From DAORHV01 sp964434575 (GTDB lineage: Bacteria > Patescibacteriota > Gracilibacteria > Peribacterales > Peribacteraceae), in assembly GCA_964434575.1 (NCBI GenBank), contig CAYSWB010000019.1:1-22831 (forward strand): a stretch of DNA of 22,831 bases, read 5' to 3'. Shown in pieces: positions 6,114 to 12,227 of the stretch. Position 1 is the first letter of the stretch. The number at the start of each line of letters is the position of its first letter. The notes below the pieces were generated by a model, which was not told the origin of the DNA, did no database searches, and saw only the letters and a program-made list of their open reading frames with translations. The translations under genes were made by a program, and so were the position numbers.

Positions 6114-7307
6114 ATGTCCAAGCGCATCCTCGCAGTCGCTTCCACGGCCCTCTTCCTGCTGACCGCCTGCAACCAAGGCCCGGCCGGCGTGACGGTGGGC
6201 AACTCGCTGATGGTGAAAGAGAAGACGATCGTCGAGAACGCCGCATCGGCCGATACCCTCAAAACCCTCGTCGGCGCCGTGCGCTCCGCCAAGCTGGAGA
6301 CCACGCTGGCCGGCGAAGGACCGTTCACGGTGTTCGCTCCGACCGACCAGGCGTTCGCCGCGCTGCCGGAAGGCGCCCTGCAGGCCTTGCTGAAACCCGA
6401 GAACGCCGACCTGCTGACCCAGCTCCTCACGTACCACGTGGTGCCCGGCAAAGTGCTGACCAACCAAATGACCAACGGCATGCGTCTGCGCACGACCGAA
6501 GGAAAGGAGCTCACGATCGAAACCGACGGCAAGGGCATGGTGAAGGTCAACGGAGTGCAGGTGGCGATCGCCGACGTGCCCGCCAGCAACGGCGTGGTGC
6601 ACGTGATCGACGCCGTGCTGCTCCCCCCGGTGGGCGGCGAAACGGTTTCCAGCAGCTCGTCCTCGTCGTCGATGGATCAGGGAACCATGAATCATTCTTC
6701 CTCCGCCCAAGCCCAGGTCCAAAGCAGCACCCGGGGTTCGAGCAGCGTGGTGGTGGGCGTGATGATGGAAAAGGGCGTCATGTACCGCATCCTGGATAAC
6801 GGCGTGAAGGAACAGCAGAAGGTCGAGATGCAGATGGAGAACGGCATCCGCGTAAAGCCGGACGGCTCGCTCACGTCGCCGGACGGCCGCACCGCCAAGC
6901 TCGAGGAGGGCCAGGTGCTCGCCATGAACGGCACGGTCGGGCCGGCCAAGGACGGCCTGCCGCGTCCCGCGACCGCCTCGTCGTCCGCCGCGCAGAAGCC
7001 GGCCGGACCGGAGTACGGCGTGTACACCGAAGGCGTGGTCGGCAACGGCAAGACGTCCGTGCTCTTCTTCCACGCGGAGTGGTGCCCGGTCTGCCGCGGC
7101 GACGACAAGAAGATCGCCGACTGGTACGCCAAAGAAACCTTCAAGGTGGCCACCTACCGCGTGAACTACGACACCTCCGAACCGCTGAAGAAGAAATACG
7201 GCGTGACGTACCAGCACACCTTCGTGAAAATCGATGGCACCGGTAAAGCCATCCAGACCGTGCAGAATCCCACCGAGGACCAGCTGCTGTCGCTGCTGCG
7301 CGGCTAG
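6114..7307 (+). CDS. Lipoprotein fusing FAS1, DUF6799-like and thioredoxin-like domains
   Basis: A 397-residue exported lipoprotein. The signal ends in LLTAC with Cys19 as the likely lipidation site. Residues about 40-170 form a fasciclin (FAS1) domain with FTVFAPTDQAFAALP, YHVVPGKV and NGVVHVIDAVLLPP. A Ser-rich linker (about 176-210) leads to a module at about 215-276 with repeating VKPDGSLTSPDGRT-type strands that resembles DUF6799. A second linker precedes a thioredoxin-like domain with LFFHAEWCPVC, catalytic Cys324 and Cys327, and a PTEDQLLSLL tail helix. FAS1 is an adhesion/ligand-binding fold. WCxxC domains reduce or exchange disulfides. The protein faces a cluster of cysteine-rich exported proteins, which could be its substrates (inference). 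The thioredoxin cis-Pro region reads YQHTFVK, so the usual cis-Pro appears replaced by His or Thr, as in some thioredoxin-like lipoproteins. Confidence 0.85.
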   Translation: MSKRILAVASTALFLLTACNQGPAGVTVGNSLMVKEKTIVENAASADTLKTLVGAVRSAKLETTLAGEGPFTVFAPTDQAFAALPEGALQALLKPENADLLTQLLTYHVVPGKVLTNQMTNGMRLRTTEGKELTIETDGKGMVKVNGVQVAIADVPASNGVVHVIDAVLLPPVGGETVSSSSSSSSMDQGTMNHSSSAQAQVQSSTRGSSSVVVGVMMEKGVMYRILDNGVKEQQKVEMQMENGIRVKPDGSLTSPDGRTAKLEEGQVLAMNGTVGPAKDGLPRPATASSSAAQKPAGPEYGVYTEGVVGNGKTSVLFFHAEWCPVCRGDDKKIADWYAKETFKVATYRVNYDTSEPLKKKYGVTYQHTFVKIDGTGKAIQTVQNPTEDQLLSLLRG

Positions 7308-7325
7308 GCGAAAACACGCGCATAC

Positions 7326-7375
7326 AAGAGCTGCCCCGCCCGACCATAGATGATGGCCGGACGGGGCGTGCTCTT
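7326..7375. terminator. GC-rich hairpin between convergent genes, probable bidirectional terminator
   Basis: The arms AAGAGC-n-GCCCCG (from 7326) and the complementary CGGGGC-n-GCTCTT (to 7375) form a strong stem with small internal mismatches around a loop of about 15 nt. It lies between the converging lipoprotein and secreted-protein genes. Neither side has a long T tract, so termination may be weak. Confidence 0.5.
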
Positions 7376-7395
7376 CAGGCTCGGTCAGTGCCCTA

Positions 7396-7929
7396 TCACT
7401 TCAACTTGCCGAACTTCCCGCCCGAGAACGTCACCGTCACGGTCGCCTTCTTCTCGTCCAATTTGATATCGGACGTCGCCTTCACCTCCTTTTGATCGGG
7501 GGTGACCTCGTACGCGTAGCGCGCGAGGAATTCGGCGTGGCTGTTGACCGTCGTGGCGTCCGGCTTCGCGGTGAACACGAATCCGTAACGCACCGTGCCG
7601 GCCGCCATGTTCTCGAAGGACGCCTTCACCATCACCGGCTTCGCGCCGGCCGCCGTGTAACCGAGCTTGAAGACGCGCTCGGTCTTCTTGGCTCCCGGGG
7701 AGGAGCCGGCGGTGCCGTCGAGTTTGTAGCCCTCGGCCAGCGAGATGGCCTTGATCAGGGCGGCGGCGGCGTCGGACTGCGCGGGCGTCGGTTCGGTGTT
7801 GCCGAACGACACCTTGTACAGGCGCTGCCCGCCGACGTCCGACGTCCACTCGAGGTTGATCGGGTCGGCCGCCATGGCCGACGAGGACAGGAACAGGACC
7901 AGAGCCGCGGTCAGGATGGAGCGGATCAT
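7396..7929 (-). CDS. Secreted protein of unknown function, 177 residues
   Basis: The N-terminus MIRSILTAALVLFLSSSAMA-A is a textbook signal peptide with an AMA cleavage site, so the mature protein of about 157 residues is exported. The mature part is Lys/Thr/Ala-rich with alternating strands (YKVSFGN, VFKLGYTAAG, VRYGFVFTAKPD, KKATVTVTFSGGK), suggesting a beta-sandwich or Ig-like fold. No cysteines are present and no family is recognised. ATG 7929 is fixed by both the signal peptide and a GGAGGT Shine-Dalgarno five bases upstream, the only clear one in the window. The in-frame extension to 8154 reads as non-coding. Expression appears driven from a strong promoter about 250 bp upstream through a structured leader. 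Confidence 0.72.
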   Translation of the reverse strand: MIRSILTAALVLFLSSSAMAADPINLEWTSDVGGQRLYKVSFGNTEPTPAQSDAAAALIKAISLAEGYKLDGTAGSSPGAKKTERVFKLGYTAAGAKPVMVKASFENMAAGTVRYGFVFTAKPDATTVNSHAEFLARYAYEVTPDQKEVKATSDIKLDEKKATVTVTFSGGKFGKLK

Positions 7930-8180
7930 GCGAGACCTCCGGTTGCTTGGCTGTGTGGAAGATTTCCAGGAACAGCACTTCACGAGGGCGATCGCGGCCG
8001 AGAGCCGCGCATCGCACAAGCGAAGTCCGGGGGTTCTTCCCCGGCTTCGGTATCGCGCGCTATGCAGAATCGCCTCTGCACAATGAGCGGTACCGAGACC
8101 GGGAAGATAAGTCGCAGATAGAAAGAATATGTGATTGCACTGCCGATGGCCCAAAGAGCTCCCGGAAGAGTTTCCGGGCT
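7930..8180 (-). ncRNA. Structured 5' leader of the secreted-protein gene (candidate cis-regulatory RNA)
   Basis: From the predicted +1 at 8180, the leader begins with a perfect 7-bp hairpin (8178-8161, loop ACTC). A long stem follows: CTTCCCGG (8106-8099) pairs with CCGGGGAAG (8044-8036) with one bulge, enclosing CGGTA/TACCG and a perfect TGCAGA/TCTGCA hairpin (8080-8063). A competing hairpin, CCGGGG-n6-CCCCGG (8044-8027), uses the same strand, so two folds exclude each other. A GCGGC/GCCGC hairpin and the Shine-Dalgarno site follow. I recognise no known riboswitch class. This gap of about 290 bp holds no credible gene. Confidence 0.4.
8161..8178. repeat. Perfect hairpin CCCGGAA-GAGT-TTCCGGG
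   Basis: A 7-bp stem and 4-nt loop followed on the plus strand by an AT-rich CTTATTATATTAT run. On the minus strand it would be the 5'-terminal hairpin of the leader. It could also act as a terminator on the plus strand, but no plus-strand gene ends nearby. Confidence 0.5.
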
Positions 8181-8215
8181 TATTATATTATACAACATTT
8201 TTGATATTCTACCAA
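8180..8215 (-). promoter_or_regulatory. TTGGTA-N17-TATAAT strong promoter
   Basis: A consensus TATAAT (8192-8187) with TTGGTA (8215-8210) at the ideal 17-bp spacing, immediately downstream of the stop of the 8218-8538 gene. Predicted +1 is 8180, about 250 nt upstream of ATG 7929. Confidence 0.6.
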
Positions 8216-8217
8216 TA

Positions 8218-8538
8218 TCAGTCGGCCTCCTGCAGCGCTTCATCGCGCAGCACATCCTGGAGATCGGCACGCAGCGATGCCGCCAGGTCGGCCGGCACCT
8301 CGGTGTCGCAACCGGGCGCGGCCGTGACCACCACGCCCAGCAGTTGTGCGACGCGCTCATCGTCTTCTTCGCGGTGCAGCACGTCGCGCAGCGCCAGGCG
8401 GATCCTGCCGAGAACGTGCTTCGACAGCCGGAAAATGTTGCGCGCCTGGAGCTGCTTGGCCAGCTGGGCCAAGGCCCGCAGTTTCGACCGTGCATGGCGC
8501 ACATCCTCTTCCCCGGACTCGGGTTGTCGCCGTGTCAT
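8218..8538 (-). CDS. Small helical basic protein, unknown
   Basis: A 106-residue protein without signal peptide or membrane helix. It is predicted mostly alpha-helical from the heptad-like Leu/Ala/Arg pattern (KLRALAQLAKQLQARNIFRL), with acidic HREEDDERVAQLL and a final helix of Asp/Glu and Leu. No family is recognised. The size and composition would fit a small regulatory or scaffold protein, but that is a guess. It is divergent from queA. The two start codons are 20 bp apart and their -10 boxes overlap almost completely. The transcript start near 8540 leaves two bases before ATG 8538. Confidence 0.55.
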   Translation of the reverse strand: MTRRQPESGEEDVRHARSKLRALAQLAKQLQARNIFRLSKHVLGRIRLALRDVLHREEDDERVAQLLGVVVTAAPGCDTEVPADLAASLRADLQDVLRDEALQEAD

Positions 8539-8559
8539 GGCTCGGTATCATACGCCGCA
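8524..8559 (+). promoter_or_regulatory. queA promoter TTGTCG-N16-TATCAT, leaderless
   Basis: TATCAT (8546-8551) follows TTGTCG (8524-8529) at 16 bp. Predicted +1 is 8558, one base before ATG 8559. The -35 box lies inside the first codons of the divergent gene. Confidence 0.55.
8540..8552 (-). promoter_or_regulatory. Divergent -10 box TATGAT sharing bases with the queA -10
   Basis: On the minus strand TATGAT (8552-8547) overlaps five of six bases of the queA TATCAT. Predicted +1 is 8540, two bases before ATG 8538. Confidence 0.45.
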
Positions 8560-9599
8560 TGCCGACATCGTTCGAGGAAGTCCTTCAGCTCTACGACTAC
8601 GAGTTGCCGCCTGAGCTCATCGCCCAGGCGCCCGCAAGCCCTCGCGACAGCGCCGGGTTGGTGGTGTACGACCGCAAAACGAAGCAGGCGTCGTGGACGA
8701 ACTTCTCGGCGCTGGGTGACCACCTGCCCGAGCATGCGGTGCTGGTGATGAACGAAACGAAGGTGATCCCGGCCAAGATGGAGCTGGCACGCGCAAGCGG
8801 CGGCAAGGTCGCGGCGCTGGCGGTGGGCACCACGGACATGGGCGTACGCGTGATGGCCAACCGCAAACTGAAGAAAGGCGAAACGCTTGCGCTGACCGCG
8901 CGGGCGACGTTCACCGTGACCGGCGACGAAGGCCGCTTCTGGCTGCTGAAACCGTCATTCCCCATCGAGGAGCTTCCGCACGTGCTGGAGCTGGCCGGCA
9001 GCATGCCGCTGCCGCCGTACATCAAGAAAACGCCGCTCTCCAGGGAAGAACAACGTCGCGAGTACCAGTCCGTATTCGCCAAACATCCGGGGTCCATCGC
9101 CGCGCCGACCGCGTCGTTGCACTTCACCGATGACCTCTTGAAATCGCTGGAGAAACGCGGCGTGGAAACCGCGTACGTCACGCTGCACGTGCACTTGGGA
9201 ACCTTCGCGCCGCTGACGGAAGAGCAGTGGCGCACCGGCCGCCTGCACGTGGAGTACTTCACCATGACCAAGCAGACGATGGAGTTCCTCAATGCGGAAA
9301 AGAAGAAAGGGCACCCCATCGTCGCGGTGGGCACCACCAGCGTGCGCACGCTCGAATCGGCATCCGACGACACGGGCACCATCGTGCTGCCGAGCGGCAC
9401 CACCGATCTGTTCATCCGCGAGGGTCACCGCTTCAACTTCACCGACGCCATGATCACGAACTTCCACGTGCCGAAATCCAGCCTGTTGATGCTGGTGGCC
9501 GCCTTCACGGGACGCGAAGAAATGATGGACTTGTACCAAAAAGCCATCGCGAAGAAATTCCGGTTCTTCTCGTTCGGCGACGCGATGCTTATCCGGTGA
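8559..9599 (+). CDS. queA: S-adenosylmethionine:tRNA ribosyltransferase-isomerase QueA
   Basis: A 346-residue cytoplasmic enzyme, close to the usual length of about 340-360. QueA transfers and isomerises the ribosyl part of S-adenosylmethionine onto preQ1 at tRNA position 34 to give epoxyqueuosine, a late step of queuosine synthesis. Family landmarks are present in order: YELPPELIAQAPASPRDSAGL at the N-terminus, VLVMNETKVIPAK, GSIAAPTASLHFT, VTLHVHLGTFAPL, VGTTSVRTLES, and ITNFHVPKSSLLMLVAAF near the C-terminus. The promoter puts the transcript start one base before ATG 8559. The upstream in-frame extension would run through the divergent gene and is rejected. No other queuosine gene is in the window. 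The 3' end overlaps the next convergent gene by 11 bp. Confidence 0.96.
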   Translation: MPTSFEEVLQLYDYELPPELIAQAPASPRDSAGLVVYDRKTKQASWTNFSALGDHLPEHAVLVMNETKVIPAKMELARASGGKVAALAVGTTDMGVRVMANRKLKKGETLALTARATFTVTGDEGRFWLLKPSFPIEELPHVLELAGSMPLPPYIKKTPLSREEQRREYQSVFAKHPGSIAAPTASLHFTDDLLKSLEKRGVETAYVTLHVHLGTFAPLTEEQWRTGRLHVEYFTMTKQTMEFLNAEKKKGHPIVAVGTTSVRTLESASDDTGTIVLPSGTTDLFIREGHRFNFTDAMITNFHVPKSSLLMLVAAFTGREEMMDLYQKAIAKKFRFFSFGDAMLIR

Positions 9600-10497
9600 C
9601 CATCGGCTCCCCGCCCGTCTGGGCGGCGGCCTTGCGGAGCGTGAGGCGCATGCCGGTAAGCAGGCGCTTTTGCGGTTTCTGCAGGAGTTCGATGCTGGCC
9701 GGTTTAACGGTCTGCGGGGCCAAATCCACCGTGCCGGCAAGCAAGGTCGCGACCTGGGGCCGCAGATCGACCGGGCCGGTCTCCAGCTGTTCGTGCTCCA
9801 GGTACTCCAGCACCGCGACGGTGAGCGGCGTGCCGTCGGCGATGTTCTCGCCGAAGATCAGCGGCTCGGATGCGACATTGACGCGTTGTTCGTATGCGTC
9901 GCCGATGCCGGTGGGAATCATGATGCCGGGCGTTTGGCGCTTGGCGCTCTGCAGATACGTGCGCGGGAAGCCGTGACGCTGGGTCATCAGCGGCACCGGC
10001 AGTTCGCCTGCCAGATCGCTGGCGATGGGCTTGTCGCCGAAGCGGACGGCGCAGACTAAGCTGCGGCGGCGGATGCCGCTCACCTGCACCATGCGGCCGC
10101 CGTCGTAGCAGACTTCGTTGATGCGCGTGGTGGCGCCGGCGGTGTTGGGCGTGGGAGTGAACAAATACATGCCGAACGGCTGGCCGTCTTCCATGTGCAC
10201 GTCCAAACCGGTTTGGCCGTTCAGCGGGACCAGTCCGTTGCGGGTCTCGCCCGGACCGACGCTGACCAAACGCAAGCCCACGGCTTCGTCATGCTCCACC
10301 TCGGGGTTGAATGCCAGAACGCTGCCCTGGATGGTCAATTCCGGGCGCGAGGGATCGATGGGAAACTCCGCCAAACCCCTGTGATCCGGGCGGATGAGCA
10401 TCTGCTTCTTTGCCAGGGCATCCAGGCGGGCCGGGTCGAGTTCCAGGAGCGCGGTGCCCTCCGGCTGCCGTCCTCCGGGGAGAATGATTCCTTTCAT
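9589..10497 (-). CDS. Unknown 302-residue soluble protein
   Basis: I do not recognise a family. The protein starts MKGIILPGGRQPEG and is soluble, with no signal peptide or membrane helix. Its composition suggests a beta-rich fold with Gly/Pro turns (VSVGPGETRNGLVPLNG, MYLFTPTPNTAGATTRI, GIMIPTGIGDAYEQRV). Two Cys residues lie about 20 residues apart near the middle (NEVCYDGG and RRSLVCAV). ATG 10497 is chosen because a TTGACC-N18-GAATGT promoter gives a start near 10500, upstream of that codon but downstream of the longer ATG at 10536. It is divergent from the CAP-domain gene and overlaps queA by 11 bp at the 3' end. Confidence 0.65.
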   Translation of the reverse strand: MKGIILPGGRQPEGTALLELDPARLDALAKKQMLIRPDHRGLAEFPIDPSRPELTIQGSVLAFNPEVEHDEAVGLRLVSVGPGETRNGLVPLNGQTGLDVHMEDGQPFGMYLFTPTPNTAGATTRINEVCYDGGRMVQVSGIRRRSLVCAVRFGDKPIASDLAGELPVPLMTQRHGFPRTYLQSAKRQTPGIMIPTGIGDAYEQRVNVASEPLIFGENIADGTPLTVAVLEYLEHEQLETGPVDLRPQVATLLAGTVDLAPQTVKPASIELLQKPQKRLLTGMRLTLRKAAAQTGGEPMVTG

Positions 10498-10499
10498 AG

Positions 10500-10536
10500 G
10501 AGGGGTACATTCCGACAAACCGGGCCCTGCGGTCAA
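10500..10536 (-). promoter_or_regulatory. TTGACC-N18-GAATGT promoter
   Basis: The -35 TTGACC (10536-10531) is strong and the -10 GAATGT (10512-10507) is a weaker match. Predicted +1 is about 10500, three bases before ATG 10497. Confidence 0.4.
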
Positions 10537-10567
10537 GTCATTGCGGCGCCGGAACGCCGGAAAGCGC

Positions 10568-10581
10568 TATACTGAGCCCCA
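10568..10581 (+). promoter_or_regulatory. -10 TATACT, leaderless start of the CAP gene
   Basis: TATACT (10568-10573) predicts +1 at 10580, one base before ATG 10581. A TTGCGG box lies 21 bp upstream, longer than normal spacing. Confidence 0.45.
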
Positions 10582-11465
10582 TGCAGTGGGACTCCAGGCA
10601 TTCGAGTCTGCTTCCGGCGATCGTCATCACCTTGGGGTTCGCGCCGGCGCTGTTCATGCCGCCCGCGTCCAAGGTCCAACAGGCCGAGGACATCGGCTTG
10701 CACCGCGTGGTGGTGGAGATCGACAAGATCGTGCGTCAGAATTTATCGCGCCAGGTATCGGCCGTGCTGCCGGTGACGTCGCGTGACGCCACTCCGGGCG
10801 CGTACTTGGACAAGGACGGCATCATCCTGTGGACGAACTTCCAGCGCCGCAACAAGGGGCCCCTGCCGCCGCTGTCCGAAAGCACGACTCTCAACGACGT
10901 AGCCCAGCAGCGCCTGGCCGACATGTTCGATCAGCAGTACTTCGCCCACTTCTCGCCGGAAGGCTACGGCGCGAAAGACGTGGCGCAGAACATCGGCTAC
11001 GCGTACCTGCAGTTGGGCGAGAACATCGCGCTCGGCATCTTTAAGAACGACCGCGTGATCGTGGATGCCTGGATGAACAGCAAGCCGCACCGCGAAAACA
11101 TCATGAACGACCGCTTCCGCGAAATCGGCGTGGCGGCCGGCGTGGGCAAATACGAAGGGCGCTACGCGTGGATCGGCGTGCAGATCTTCGGACTGCCGCT
11201 GTCGGCCTGCCCGCAGGTGGACCAGGGCCTGAAGGAAGTGATCGTGGCGGAGAAGGTGCAGGTGATGCGCCTGCAGAACGCCGCCGAAGACCTGCGCAAG
11301 GACTTAGAGAACATGCAGCTGACCAGCGAGGAAGCGGTGGACCAGTACGCCAAAAAGGCCCGCATCTACAACGTGTTCGTGGACCGCATCAATTACCGCG
11401 CCGGAGAAATCAACCGGTTGGTGAAGGAGTACAACAAGCAGGTGGAGGACTTCAACGCATGCTGA
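10581..11465 (+). CDS. Exported CAP/SCP-domain protein with C-terminal coiled coil
   Basis: A 294-residue protein with an N-terminal hydrophobic segment (SSLLPAIVITLGFAPALF) acting as signal or anchor. Residues about 100-205 match the CAP (SCP/YkwD-like) domain. His123 lies in FAHFSPEGYG, Glu147 in LGENIALG and His170 in KPHRENIMNDRFREIGV, the usual His/Glu cavity residues, and the domain ends with WIGVQIFG. Bacterial CAP proteins are secreted and linked to envelope or protease-like roles, but biochemistry is unsettled. The C-terminal 80 residues form a Lys/Glu/Gln-rich heptad region ending VEDFNAC, likely a coiled coil with a free terminal Cys that could form an intermolecular bond. The mRNA appears leaderless. 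It is divergent from the 302-residue unknown gene. Confidence 0.85.
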   Translation: MQWDSRHSSLLPAIVITLGFAPALFMPPASKVQQAEDIGLHRVVVEIDKIVRQNLSRQVSAVLPVTSRDATPGAYLDKDGIILWTNFQRRNKGPLPPLSESTTLNDVAQQRLADMFDQQYFAHFSPEGYGAKDVAQNIGYAYLQLGENIALGIFKNDRVIVDAWMNSKPHRENIMNDRFREIGVAAGVGKYEGRYAWIGVQIFGLPLSACPQVDQGLKEVIVAEKVQVMRLQNAAEDLRKDLENMQLTSEEAVDQYAKKARIYNVFVDRINYRAGEINRLVKEYNKQVEDFNAC

Positions 11466-11474
11466 AGCCAATAT

Positions 11475-11509
11475 TTGCTATATATTTAAATAGTTGTATA
11501 ATACATATT
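11475..11509 (+). promoter_or_regulatory. TTGCTA-N16-TATAAT strong promoter
   Basis: TATAAT (11497-11502) with TTGCTA (11475-11480) at 16 bp, in an AT-rich tract directly after the CAP gene. Predicted +1 is 11509, giving a 43-nt leader with GGAG motifs, the last about six bases before ATG 11552. Confidence 0.55.
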
Positions 11510-11551
11510 GGTTCTTTCTGCTTTCCGTCGGAGTCTCTAGCGGAGCCTGGT

Positions 11552-12121
11552 ATGCGTTGGCAGAGCCTGAAGGAGTGCGTGGCGCTGGTGGTGTTGTCGG
11601 CGGTGGCGATGGGCATCTCGGCCCTGAACCAGCCCGACCCCGCCGGCCTGCTGCGCCGCGTGTGGTTCGCCCCCCTGGCGCTCGGCGCGGGGTTGGCGTT
11701 GCTGCACATCGGTGTGCTGGTGATCGGGTACGCCGTCCGGAGCATGGTGCGGGCCATCGTGTGGCTCGTCATGCGGTTCGTGCAGGCCTACCGCCGCCGC
11801 CTGCAGGTCCGGTACGAAGCCTTCGTCCTCCGCCACTTCCTCGGCAGCGTTCTGGCCGCCCTGCGGTCGGAATTCGACGAAGTGTACTGGAGGAGGGATG
11901 TCTTGCCGGACGGGTTCATGCTCATGTACGCGTGCGGGTGGACGGTGATCGTGCGCGAGCACGACGCCGACCACGGACAGGTCATGCTGGCGGTCTACGA
12001 CTCCGCCCGCACGGAGCCGGTCTACCAGACCGGCTACGAAAGCCTCTCCGCCCACGCGCCGGCCGACGGCGCGCTGCTGCACCTCGCGGCCATGATCAGC
12101 GAGCGGCTGCCGGTGGAGTAA
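11552..12121 (+). CDS. Two-TM membrane protein, unknown
   Basis: A 189-residue protein with two or three hydrophobic segments in the first 80 residues (VALVVLSAVAMGISAL and FAPLALGAGLALLHIGVLVI, then a further VRAIVWLVMRFV stretch). A basic turn (YRRRLQVRYE) and a soluble C-terminal domain of about 100 residues with FDEVYWRRDVLPDG, WTVIVREHDAD and VMLAVYDSARTEPVY follow. No family is recognised. Under the positive-inside rule the C-terminal domain is cytoplasmic (inference). ATG 11552 is the first ATG after the promoter and has a GGAG about six bases upstream. A perfect terminator hairpin follows 25 bp after the stop, so the gene is probably monocistronic. Confidence 0.65.
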   Translation: MRWQSLKECVALVVLSAVAMGISALNQPDPAGLLRRVWFAPLALGAGLALLHIGVLVIGYAVRSMVRAIVWLVMRFVQAYRRRLQVRYEAFVLRHFLGSVLAALRSEFDEVYWRRDVLPDGFMLMYACGWTVIVREHDADHGQVMLAVYDSARTEPVYQTGYESLSAHAPADGALLHLAAMISERLPVE

Positions 12122-12146
12122 CGACGAACGGAATGGAAAGGATTCC

Positions 12147-12170
12147 GGGCCTGGGGGAAACCCCAGGCCC
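12147..12170 (+). terminator. Perfect 10-bp hairpin with GAAA loop
   Basis: GGGCCTGGGG, loop GAAA and CCCCAGGCCC make an uninterrupted stem 25 bp after the stop codon. It is followed by ATCGTCTT, a poor U tract, but stem strength and position fit an intrinsic terminator. Confidence 0.7.
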
Positions 12171-12191
12171 ATCGTCTTGATGATGGATTCA

Positions 12192-12227
12192 TTGAGCAAA
12201 AAGCGCTCTTCGGGTATCACTGGACCG
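12192..12227 (+). promoter_or_regulatory. TTGAGC-N17-TATCAC promoter, leaderless GTG start
   Basis: TTGAGC (12192-12197) and TATCAC (12215-12220) at 17 bp predict +1 exactly at 12227, the G of the GTG start codon. Confidence 0.55.

Noticed and set aside
8041..8178. tRNA, tmRNA or other known structured RNA in the gap before queA
   Set aside because: Hairpins are present, but there is no cloverleaf with a CCA-type acceptor and no recognised RNA signature, so it is listed only as a candidate leader RNA.
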